From assembly GCA_020747015.1 (NCBI GenBank), contig JAGTJM010000007.1, positions 62,001 to 126,000 of the forward strand: a stretch of DNA of 64,000 bases. The letters are read 5' to 3'. The position numbers and the translations under genes are program-made. Shown one piece after another: positions 44,501 to 54,172 of the stretch; positions within the stretch are counted from its first letter, which is position 1; each line of letters opens with the position of its first letter. Source of the DNA: Pyrenochaeta sp. MPI-SDFR-AT-0127 (taxonomy: Eukaryota > Ascomycota > Dothideomycetes > Pleosporales > Cucurbitariaceae). The notes under the pieces were generated by a model, which saw only the letters and a list, made by a program, of their open reading frames with translations, was not told the DNA's origin and searched no databases.

Positions 44501-46331
44501 CCCCTCTGTCAAGCGATCGTGAAAGTTCTTACCGTGAAAAACGCTGCCGCTGTCGCCTTCAATGCGGTCATCCAATAGATAACAACGGTAAACATAGTGA
44601 CTTGGAAGAGAAGTATTGGGATATCCGCGACAACTTGGGCAATGCAGAAGGCAGCCGGATTGAAGAAGGCAAAGTTTTTGTGCTTCGCAAGGATAGGACG
44701 TCCAGTATACGAATCAGTAACCTCCGACATCGCCATTAGGGCATTGTACAGAAGCGCCAGGAAAAGTGATCCGCCTTTGACGAATAGGCCGGAAGAGTTG
44801 ACAGGCGCATTATAGAACAGGGAGCCAGCAACAACGGCTTGAACAAGAGTCGAGCCTTGCTTGATGAAGAACGTTGCTTTGTCGCCCCAGATAATCTGGT
44901 ACTGTCTGATAATACAAGCTTTGACTTGTTGGCCAAATGAAACTGTCATGGGCGACGACTTGGGAAGGTGGGGCGACTTCTCCATCGCCATGGCTTCACA
45001 AAAGATCCGGGTATTTGACTTCGCTTCCTCAGTCGTAGGATATTCGAGCTCAAGATCCATGGCGGTCTTGATTGGCGACTGACGGTAGGCTTGCTCGAGC
45101 TCGATGCTGTTGCATGGAAAGTGGTTTTCGAATTCGGGCTTGATCTGTCGTTCGCTAGGTACTGTAACACTAGTGAGGAAGTCGGCAACGTTGGCTCCGT
45201 CGCTGCATACGAAGCCTTGTGACTCCATGAAAGGGCGCGCTTGCTCGCGCGTGCCGTAAAAGACCTGTTTGCCTTCATCAAGTACGAGCACCTTGTCAAA
45301 CAGATCGAAGATACCGTTCCCGGCTTGATAGAGCGTCACAATAGTGGCAGTGCCCGTAGCATCCGTCAAGCATCGTAAAGCGCGTGCGTACTCCAGTGCT
45401 GTCGAAGCGTCTAAACCTCGAGTCGAGTTGTCCCAACAAACCACACTCGCTCGTGCGCACAGTGTTTCGATAATGGACACGCGCTTTCGTTCCCCACCCG
45501 AGACACCGCGGACGAAAGCATCGCCTACCTTAGTGTCTACGGTATGTGCTATGCTCATGGAGTCAAGTAGGAAGGACTTGAACTTCTTTTGGAAATCCTC
45601 GTGACTATTGGTATCCTTGTGAAGAGTATGTGGAACATTGAGCTGAGTGGCAAAATCCATGGTCTTTCCTACTGTGAGCGTGGGGTAGAACAGCTCCTCT
45701 TCCGTATTTATAACGATGCTGCCGCGATATTGTTGGGCCTGTTTGGTGTCTAGCGAGCCAAAGTGTACGTCTCCATCAACTTCAGCGTACCTGTCGGATA
45801 TGTCAGCGCACATGTTGACTGAGTTCCGCAAACTTGAGCATACCCTTTTCTCTTGTTCGCCAACATCTTCAAGAGTGTTGTGCACCCTGAGTTTGGTCGA
45901 CCAAGCACTAGCAGCATTTCTCCGGGCCTCACGCAGCCAGAGCTAGAATCCAGGATCGTTCTCAACCCCGGCTTCTGTCGTGATTCCTTATACTGCTGGA
46001 TGGAATTGAACTGGCTGAGGACATTTTCCTGCAACCGAGCGTCTGCCGGGACTACCTTGACAGTCAGGTTTTTCCAGGTGACTCCCAATTTCCGGCCCTC
46101 GACCGGGTCATTGAGCTGAAAGTTCTTTACATCTTCTGCGAGCCTCCATTTTTCGACCTTAGTCTTAACTGAATCGTTCTCTCCGCTATCGTTTGCATCC
46201 CAGTACTCTATCTCGTCGCGGCGCTGGGATCTGCCAGAGAATGTGCGGGATAGGGTTCGGAGGATGGAGTCTCCTGCGTCTGCAGGTAAATCAGCACTCA
46301 TGGCGGAGATGCTTCTCCTACGACTCTCCAT
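41527..46331 (-). CDS. PDR-type ABC transporter (ABCG full-length)
   Basis: Six exons: 46331-45844, 45790-44533, 44484-44454 (31 nt), 44282-44147, 44094-43073 and 42905-41527. All introns are GT..AG and the summed length, 4314 nt, gives 1437 residues, normal for the family. Layout is (NBD-TMD) twice. NBD1 has GRPNSGCTTLLK (about residue 145), VSGGERKRVS and the fungal-type Walker B CWDNSTRGLDAS. TMD1 follows, with MTAFFRMIGASFPNF. NBD2 has GSSGAGKTTLLD (about 845), LSVEQRKRVTIG and FLDEPTSGLDGQ; TMD2 includes a Cys-rich lumenal loop near the end. Non-canonical residues at one ATP site are usual in this family. These pumps export toxic lipophilic compounds (azoles, plant defence chemicals) across the plasma membrane. 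The intron in the DEPT-SGLDG motif is clean. No disabling change. Confidence 0.92.
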
Positions 46332-47116
46332 GGCTGGGATAATTCTAGTCGAACGTCGAGATGTAAGAATGAGAAGAATAAGCAAGAAGAAACGAATAAA
46401 AAGGCAGCAAGATCCACCAAGGAAACACAGTGACTGTAAGTAATATGATATGAGCGACTTGCGAATATAAAGGAGAAGCTTGCCGTGGGTAACCTAGGTA
46501 CCACTTAGTAGCAAAACCTGGGTTTCTCTCGGAGCGGTCATTCCCTCCGAGCGAACTTGTGTGCAGGGGTAGACGTTCACGACATCGCCAAAAAATCCAC
46601 ATTTGGTCTGGTGAATATTGTGCTCTCCAAGGCCATACAAGGAGGCGATGGAAACCGCGGGTTCCGACTGCGATCGCGAGAATCAATATACGAGGCTGAG
46701 TCGCTGTATCTGGACGTCCTAATTGGCTGTAATATTTCGTCCGATCTGTCTGTATCGGTGTTTCGGAAATTAAGGGCGAGATACGACTATGTTTGATCGT
46801 TCTCCCGCATCGAGCACTAAAGCTGTGGGGCAGGGCTGATTTTATCTGACAACGGCGTATTTCGGACAGGTTCGCAATTGTTGGGCTGCCAGGGTTCTCG
46901 GGCTCGGCCAACTTTCATGGTGCACGAACCGTGACCACATGGTTGGTTAGGGTTAGACACATTGCGACTTAAAGGGATAGTCTAATCGTCACTTGGAGAT
47001 GTTGTAAGAATAGATGTCGTTGTCCTCTAAACGCCGCGAGACGATGCTTTGGCCGCATAGCATATAGGACTGACCGGCGATCTGCGAAACGTTGTGTCAG
47101 ACTACACAAGTGCAGT
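46332..47116. other. ABC transporter upstream region
   Basis: No convincing gene; minus-strand frames here have no coding character. Presumed promoter and 5' untranslated region of the ABC gene. Confidence 0.45.
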
Positions 47117-47330
47117 TGTCAGATACAAGGTGCGTGCTCAGAAAGAGTATGCTGTTAGATCTACACCACAGCAGCGAAGTACGCGATACTGTATTGTAGT
47201 ACAAAGCTCGGGTGTAACCACTTGGCACACACACACTCCATAAAAGGAGAAAATAGGGAACACAATCAATAAACCACGTTCATCATCAAAATTCATCAAA
47301 GATCAAGCCAAATAGTTCTTGAATCTGACA
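47117..47330 (+). repeat. LTR of the TGTCAGAT family (copy B)
   Basis: 214 bp from TGTCAGATACAAGG to GAATCTGACA, aligned with copies A and D, with a TATA-like CATAAAAGG. No matching 5-bp flanks were found (GCAGT versus CGTTG), so it may result from rearrangement or its flanks may have decayed. Confidence 0.75.
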
Positions 47331-47485
47331 CGTTGAAGGCTTGACTTCAAGCCCCAGTCGCCGGCCTATATGATTATGGCAGTGAAACGTTGGAAGGAAA
47401 GCATATGCCGGCTGCATGTTGTACGTTGTCCGTTGTTCGAATGAAACGTAAGTCGTACGCGGACCAACAAATAATGTTGTAGTAG

Positions 47486-47714
47486 GGTTAGCCAAGACAC
47501 CAGCTTGATTCGGACACATGCTTATACCGAGGCCGAACCCCGAGTATTGCCCACGCTAGTTCAAGCCACAATCCTAGTCTCTGAACGTCCGATGTCTAAG
47601 CCAGGAACGACGGGTTTCAGATTGGAAAGAGGCACTCGGATGCCTTCCGGGTCGTTTAAAGATGCATTGTAAGTGATTAGAAATTCATTTGGCCGTCGCC
47701 GTTCTTCTCTTTTG
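47486..47714 (+). repeat. Duplicated segment, copy 2 (partner at 30676-30912)
   Basis: Nearly identical to the partner. It contains the start codon (47592) and first exon of the small putative gene, but breaks inside the intron and continues as unrelated sequence. It ends 54 bases before the start codon of the FAD oxidoreductase, so it now forms most of that gene's immediate upstream region. Confidence 0.9.
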
Positions 47715-47768
47715 ATAATTGCCCAACGGCCTCAACGACTGCAGAGAGTCGAGTCGTTTCTTACAGCT

Positions 47769-49213
47769 ATGACACCTGATTCTATTAAAATTTACACCAA
47801 CTTTTCCTCTCTGGCACTAAGTTCCAGCGCGCAGGTAATCTCGCAGCAGTTACGCGCGCTGTACCACCGCCACAGTTATCGTGCTTCGCCAGATGCCCGC
47901 AATGTAGTTGTCCTTGGCGGCTCGTTTGCCGGCCTGCAGCTCGCGATAAGACTTTCGCAGTCGGTGCCTTCTGGATACCGCGTTGTGTTGGTGGAGAAGA
48001 ACTCGCATTTCAACTACACATTTAATTTTCCACGCTACTCAGTTGTGGGCGGTGATAACAGAGAGAAGAAGGCGTTTGTGCCGTATACCAATGCTTTTGC
48101 GCGATCGCCGGAGGGGAGTTGGAGTTTGGTTCGGGGAAAGGCAGACAGAATTGCTGACGGAGAGGTCCTGCTACAGTCTGGGCAGAGTCTACCATTCGAA
48201 TACCTGGCCATCGCCACCGGTGTGATGCACCCGCTTCCAGCAAAAGTGGTCTCACCAGACAGAGACGAGGCTTGTGCAGAGTTGAGGGGGCTAAGGACAA
48301 GAATTCAGCGTGCTGGAAGGGTAGCTGTTGTTGGTGGCGGGGCTGTTGGGGTGCAGCTTTCGTCTGACATCAAGAGTGCATATCCAGACAAGGAGGTAGT
48401 GCTTGTGCATTCGCGGGAAAGGCTATTAAATGGGTTTGGGGAGAGACTCAGTCAATTCGTGAAGACGAAGCTAGAAGACATGAGCGTTCGGGTAATGTTA
48501 CAGGAGAGGCCGCAGATAGCGGCATGGGCGGTAGATGGAGCTGGAGTGAAGGATGGCAATGTCCAAGACAACGGCAATCTTGTGTTTGAAGGTGGCAGAA
48601 CTGAGGACTTTGACCTGATTGTAAGCACTTGCGCCAGCTCCCATGCCTAACCTTTCAGATACTGCTTGCTAATTAATCCTTTGGGGTGAACAGATCCCGT
48701 GCACTGGCGCAATTCCCAACTCTAAAATTCTGTCCTCATATCTTCCCAACAGTATTTCATCTAGGACTGGCAGAATAATTGTCCGGCCAACTCTCCAGCT
48801 CGCCGATAACGCACATCCAAACATCTTTGCCCTTGGAGATATCGCTGAGATTGACGCACCGAAGATGGCGAGGGCGGCCATGACTCAAGCTGATATAGTT
48901 AGTGCAAACATCGTGGCAATGATTAAAGGGGCCAAGGTGCAGGACTACGAGCCAACTACGATTGAAGGTTTTTTGAAGCTGAGTCTAGGTTTAGTGAGTG
49001 TAACCCTATCCTATTTCTCTGGCTAAGCATTGGTCAGTGGAGCCTCTGCGGACATTTCGTTAACTTGTGATTCTATAGGAAGATAATGTCATGTATGTGA
49101 GAGATGGAAAGGGAGGGGATATCATGGTGCCTGGAAAGACCAAGAACGTCGATCTAGAGGTTGGTCAGGCATGGTGGTATCTTAATGCAAGTATGAAGGC
49201 TGGAGATGCCTAA
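47769..49213 (+). CDS. FAD-dependent oxidoreductase, AIF/AMID-like
   Basis: Exons 47769-48620, 48694-48993 and 49079-49213; introns of 73 and 85 nt; 428 residues. A Rossmann dinucleotide fold for FAD lies near residue 48 (NVVVLGGSFAGLQLA), a second, NAD(P)H-binding, fold at about 183 (VAVVGGGAVGVQLSSDI), and the FAD-contact motif NIFALGDIAE toward the end. Organisation matches pyridine nucleotide-disulfide oxidoreductases of the AIF2/AMID and NDH-2-related group, which oxidise NAD(P)H, often at membranes. No clear targeting peptide or transmembrane helix was seen. The start chosen is the first ATG in frame; the frame is also open upstream through the duplicated segment. Intact; partner quinone or role unknown. 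Confidence 0.87.
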
Positions 49214-49309
49214 AGTTGTAGACGATGGCTACTCTTGGAAAGCTGCTTGGTCTCATATTAAAATGTAAGAAGAGTTCCCTGGAATCAGCAACAGGGTTTC
49301 GCGATATAG

Positions 49310-49505
49310 TGTCAGATATGAGGCACATATCTAGTGGTGGTTGGATCAGATGTGCGCACAATGAGGTGCGACGCTAGAGGAAAATCACACGTGAGGAGCG
49401 GCGAGTTAAGAATCAAGCTCAGCCCCTCCAGAAGATAGAGCACAATCAATCAACACATCATCAACTCATTCTACATGAACACGCCATTGAGCATCAAATC
49501 TGACA
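49310..49505 (+). repeat. Diverged LTR of the TGTCAGAT family (copy C)
   Basis: Begins TGTCAGATATGAGG and ends CAAATCTGACA, with an internal CACAATCAATCAACACATCA like copy B. Clearly older than A, B and D. No target duplication remains. Confidence 0.6.
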
Positions 49506-50524
49506 GGTATATTAACGCAAGGACGGCACTTAGCAGATGATTGATTCTGCATTCCTGGCGCATAGCCAAATGTATATCCCAACTCGCAAAACTAAGCTAG
49601 TTTTAGAAAGCCGTATCGGAATTCAACTTGCACGTGAAATTATAGATGCTTTGCGAACATAGATAGGTTGTACCCTATCCCAGGGCCTAAGCTACACTCA
49701 GTCCTTACCCAGGGCTTTAACGACACTCAGTCCTACCTCCAGGTGAATCACACGTAACGGGCTTGACCCCAGATTTTGCGCAGGAACAGCCTGTTCGCAT
49801 TCCTGCTTCGAGTCTTAGACCATAACGTACCCCTTTCTGCTGCCCGTCTAGGCTTAGCTCGGACTTAGCGCTATGAGAATGCTCCCAATTGGGATACTAT
49901 GTCCTCAATGCTCAGTCACATCATAATTGCTGCTTACGCTCATCACCCACATCTACATCTCCAGCACAAAGGCAAGGCCGAGTACCCGCCTAGCCACACG
50001 GCGACGGAGGACTTGTGGAAGACCCATAGGTGCTTAAGCTGAAGTCTGTTAGAGGCATGCTAAGCAGGAAAGGGACGATGTAACACTTTGGAAGTTTTCC
50101 AGGCTCCTGCGTCCAAATCCTCAAGAACCCGAAGATAGGGACAAATCTGAGTACGAAAGTGAACCTGAGGAGCAGAGGAACAGAGGCCTATGTGACGGAT
50201 AGACAATGCCAGCTTTATACTCGACGATTTGGACAGCGAACCAAGCCACTACTATAACATGTAAGTGCTGCGACCAGGCCATTGTAAAGACGGAAAGGTT
50301 TGGAAAGGTTTTGCTGTACTCAAAGAGCTGCAGGGAAGTTTCCAAGTTGACCGTGGAGGACAATGAAGACCAATTACAAAGGAAGAAGCGCTGTTTGTTT
50401 GCGGTAGCGTGGCCGTCGGAATTTGTACCTCGAACTATTCTGGCTAGAACATATGGCAACCAATAAGCAAATCCAATGAATGTAAGATTTCATGCAATGG
50501 GCCAGTGCTCAGTATCGACATGTA
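49506..50524. other. No firm gene; small direct repeat
   Basis: CCAGGGC..ACACTCAGTCCT occurs twice in succession at about 49679-49742. An 86-codon plus frame at 50206-50466 (many Cys and Lys) has no recognised family and is not called. Confidence 0.4.
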
Positions 50525-51576
50525 CTAGATTTGCCTTACTGAGTCTGCTCGGTAGGTCGCATCGCATTCGATCGTCCGAATGGTGTAAGCATTATCCCCG
50601 TGAATCACCCCACAGGACACGTCCCAACCATACTCGAAGTCGTCGCTTCTCGAGTTCGAAAGCTTAGCACCCGGCATACACTTAGCGTCGACTGTGAAAT
50701 AACTCGTTTCCATGATCGGTGCCGAATCCCATCTGCATACGTCGCTCAAACGCCTTTGCAGAGGCTGCTCATTTGTGCCAAAGTTTTTCCTTGGCTGTAA
50801 CGGTGTTTTTGAGACCTTTGAGCTATCAAGCGTTACTGGGGTTTGGCTTGCCTTTAACGGTCTTAATGTAGATATTTTGTTGTTCTGTCCGGAGCCGATG
50901 CGAACCTTGGCACAATTCACGTAGGACTCGTGCTCGCGATTAAGCCAAACCCACACAAATAAGGCGTTTCCCTCTGGAACCCCAAGTGGAACCCCAAAGT
51001 CAAAGGTCTGGAATTCTGGGGACCCGTCGCCTCCACGACGCGGGCAGTTGCCGAAGAACGAGGCTGCAGCTTTCCATGTTAACCCTCGATCTACCGAGAA
51101 TCCTACTTGGCAGCTGCCACCATCATGGGTGGAGCCCTGTGCATTCGAGGAGTAGGTGTAGTCAGATAACTGGAAGTAAGCCTCCTGACCAGCTGTCCAA
51201 ACCACCTGTGGCTCTTCCCGATCGAAGAGATCGAGATGGCCGCGGCAGAGACCTGGATCCAGTAGCGTGGGACCGCCGTCTTTATCGCAACATCCCAGGG
51301 GAAAGTTTAGTTGTGGATCTGGCCGAGGAGAAAATGCATTTGCTTCCTTGACGCCACCCAAAGGCCCGGGATACCAGAGCGACCTGCGAGTGACTTTGTC
51401 AGTCAATACGATCTTCGCATTGCTGGTGCAACAGTGAAAATATCATGGGAGATGGGTAGCTGCCATCAAAGTGCTCTATGGACGAGTACTTACATGTGCG
51501 CATTAGCCATAGCCGTCAAAGCAAGAAAGCCTACTGCTTCCGCAACACATGCCCGATATCGATACTTGGTCAACAT
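50525..51576 (-). CDS. Secreted lytic polysaccharide monooxygenase-like protein
   Basis: Exons 51576-51494 and 51383-50525, intron 110 nt; 313 residues. The signal peptide (VGFLALTAMANA) would be cleaved to expose HMSLWYPGPLGG, placing His at the mature N-terminus as required for the copper 'histidine brace' of LPMOs. A second His lies in GSTHDGGSCQVGFS. The middle has ELNFPLGCC-type sequence (QLNFPLGCCDKDGGP), LCRGHLDLFD, FQLSDYTYSSNAQG and VWLNREHESYVNC, conserved among fungal secreted proteins annotated as LPMO-like or chitin-binding. A Ser/Thr/Lys-rich linker follows, then a C-terminal Cys-containing module (about residues 230-305) I do not recognise. Copper oxidases of this fold cleave crystalline polysaccharides outside the cell. 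Substrate is not deducible. Intact. Confidence 0.78.
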
Positions 51577-51968
51577 TGACGACAGTAGTATCATCCGGAC
51601 CTGATGGTCTTTACCTGTGTCTATTTCTGTTGATGAGAAGGAGATTCACTTGCGTTTCTGAGCAGGCAGTTTGCCGCCCTGTCGTGACTCTAGCTTTGAA
51701 CTGGACGGAGCTTCTGCGATTGGAAACCTGCAATTGAACATGCACAAGGATGCGACGGCCTAAAATACTTAGCAACAGCTTGCGAATAAGTTAGAGAGCT
51801 GATCAGACATGGGAAGAGATCATAACGTCTCCAAGCTTTGAGCCAAATTTTCAGAACATCTAGCTTGCGTGTCATGATTGCTCATCAGTCACCTTTGCTT
51901 ATCCAGCAGGGACAAGTACGTTTCCACGCTCATTAAGTGACCCCGCAATTCTCGGAGACCGGCTTGTA

Positions 51969-52817
51969 TCAGCTGTGTTTATGGATTTGCTTGGCATGTA
52001 CCCAGAGATTTGGTAGCCCAACACGACTGCGTTCAAATTCCCCATGACAAGAATCGGCGTGTGATACCCCTACAGCAGCATAAAGGAATCGCTTTTGAAT
52101 GAACGATTTTACCGCTTTAAGTTGAATGAATGACTCAGAAGTGCACTGCATCAAGTATGAGGAAGGACCCCTGAGATACGCAACGAAGCCTTGACGCTTT
52201 CATCCACCCTTGGGCTTTTGTGGAGCAAAATCGCCAACGACTTCTCGTAGATCTGACATTTCGAAGTCTCCACATTTGAGTATGATATTTAATGCTTGAA
52301 AGATCTCGTCTTGAGCATCGAACATTAGATCCGCATGTATGTGTTGAGGTCACATTTTGATCAGCTGAGAGAGCGTCAGATGTCCTGTGAGCTTGGCGCG
52401 ACGACGGTATTGCGCCGCATTCAGTACTGGGACTCCTTCCCCTTCTCCTGGCCTGTAGATGACCATGTACGCATCCTTTTCTAAGTCAATATCATTCCTG
52501 AAACTCAAACTCAACTTGAAATCTATCGCTGAAGAGGAAATTAATCCTCTAAGAGAAGCTGGCCGATTCTCTCCTTGTTTTCTTGCGAATTGGTACTCTC
52601 CCTTTACTATCCGCAGCGATAGCGAGGTGTCAGTCATGATGAAACTTTTCTTCCATGGACGTTGCGAGTTGTTCCCGTTGTCTCGAAGGCAACAACGGGC
52701 AGAGGCTGGAAAGAATCTGCACTCATCCAGCCGGGATCTGGGCGCACATGCGCAGAATTTTGATCGACTGGCAAAGTCATCCAGTTGAGGACATTTGCTT
52801 AGGGTCAGCATTGGCAC
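51969..52817 (-). pseudogene. Unrecognised protein-coding remnant
   Basis: One minus-strand frame, read from Met 52817 or 52639 (MTDTSLSLRIVKGEYQFARK), stays coherent to about 51969 apart from TGA codons at about 52350 and 52200. Coding-like segments include IDLEKDAYMVIYRPGEGEGV, PVLNAAQYRRRAKLTGHLTL, FQALNIILKCGDFEMSDLRE and FAPQKPKGG. The low stop density across about 280 codons suggests a recently broken gene. The middle faintly recalls the N-terminal part of Argonaute proteins, too weakly to claim. Function unknown. The 390 bases up to the LPMO start hold nothing clear. Confidence 0.4.
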
Positions 52818-53741
52818 CCAGAACAGAACGGCAGCGTGTGACTACTGACAGCTGCTTACAGGCAGGCGTCAGAGATTGCAGCCTGTATTCCGCTATCACA
52901 AATCGCGATCGCAGTGTGACAAGCCGAGATAATAAATGTTTGACGAAAGTGATTGCAGGGAATGTAAGATAAGTAATGTCTGGCTAGCAATGAACACTCT
53001 ACACGCCTTTACGTAGTCCACATGCATCGATAAGATCCACGTCTAGCGCGGAAGAATTGTCGCTTAAAGCTTTTTTGGTTGACGCTGACCTAGGTATTCG
53101 GCTTCGAGAACCAGTCCCTGGCTGCAGCATCTCGCTCAACGCTTCGGATGACCAGGTTGCCCGTCGACTGGCAATTGGATGGGTTATTGGTTTGGATTGC
53201 TCTTGAACAAATCCATGACATCCGGGCATGTTGGGACGTAATTATGATGGAGATCATGTTTGGCAGATGGAAGTACTCATAAATATTGTCTTAGGAAATG
53301 ATTGATTGATTAGTCCTAATCTGGTAAAGAACAAGCACAAGCAAAAGCGAACGCTATAGGTGGGAACCCAACGCCATGACCCACCACGGTGGATTGCTTA
53401 CTCTTCTGCTCATTTTTCGTTGCCCTTTCTTATCTTTGTCCTATGGCTTATTGTGTGGTTGTGCACTGGTATTCCACAACGTTGGAATTCCACAATGGTG
53501 GAATTCCAGTCAACTCTCATTATGAAATAGTGAAGATGTACAAGCATTTCAGTAAGTAACAAGGAACTATATTTAGGCCCTAGTCTAGCTACCGCCCAAG
53601 CATGAGGCTCACTGTATTAGAGCAAATAACCTAGAAGAACGAGGAGCTCACATTCATCTACATCTAATTCTTCGATCTCATCTACCTATTGCCTACGAAC
53701 CCCTACCGTTGCTTCTAGCCATGATGTCAACTCTTCTCTAT
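52818..53741. other. No firm gene; short inverted duplicate
   Basis: GATGGAGATCATGTTTGGCA and the next about 30 bases (53246-53295) recur inverted at about 35250-35300 beside the hAT fragment. A 76-codon minus frame at 52999-53229 is unrecognised. Near 53467-53510 the words TTCCACAA and GGAATTCCA are repeated. Confidence 0.4.
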
Positions 53742-54172
53742 CTAGCATTCTCCCCAATTAGGATCGACACTATTACGTTAGGGTTAGAAAACCGTCTGAA
53801 GGTTCTGCTAAGTGTGACAAGGGGCAAGAGTGCTTACCGGAAGTACCAGTCAGCTACAACATTTTCACCACCAAGAGCACACCCATTCATTTCGTTCTTA
53901 AGACGCATCTTGCAGTCCTTACTGTTCAGTGTTAGGCCGCCACGGCCCTTCCAACCAACCCAGAGTTCGACCTTATTCTTGGGCAGCTGAAAACAACGGT
54001 ATTTGGTCTGGCCTTCGGTGAAGTAGCCAGCTAAGTCATCATCACAGAGCTTGTCGACCACTGCGTCTGCGCCATCCATGTTCTGGCCATACATGCCGGT
54101 CGTCATTTTGTAACATGCGGCTTGGACTATGGTAACCACTGGGGCGATGACGACAAGGTTGTATAGGCGCAT
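53742..54172 (-). CDS. Small secreted cysteine-rich protein, 120 residues (effector candidate)
   Basis: Exon 1 54172-53838, intron 53837-53770 (GTAAGC..TAATAG), exon 2 53769-53742. The N-terminus (MRLYNLVVIAPVVTIVQA) is a signal peptide with probable cleavage after residue 18 or 19. The mature part has six Cys (residues 20, 43, 60, 87, 98 and the final residue 120), enough for three disulfides, and no known domain. The short second exon matters: it adds only nine residues but supplies the sixth Cys, ending DPNWGEC. Small secreted Cys-rich proteins in repeat-rich, gene-poor surroundings are typical effector candidates in plant-associated fungi. That role is inference; an antimicrobial or wall function is equally possible. 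It sits on the edge of a gene-poor block. Confidence 0.72.

Noticed and set aside
41095..47330. ABC transporter flanked by long inverted repeats, suggesting a composite transposon carrying a pump gene
   Set aside because: The left repeat is a solo LTR with its own CCCAG target duplication, and further copies occur at 49310 and 58884. The arrangement is explained by independent LTR insertions.
50206..50466. Plus-strand Cys/Lys-rich frame of 86 codons
   Set aside because: No signal peptide, splice support or family resemblance; likely chance.
52200..52640. Argonaute-like N-terminal domain in the unidentified remnant
   Set aside because: Similarity is limited to a few residues around ALNIIL; no PAZ or PIWI motifs follow.
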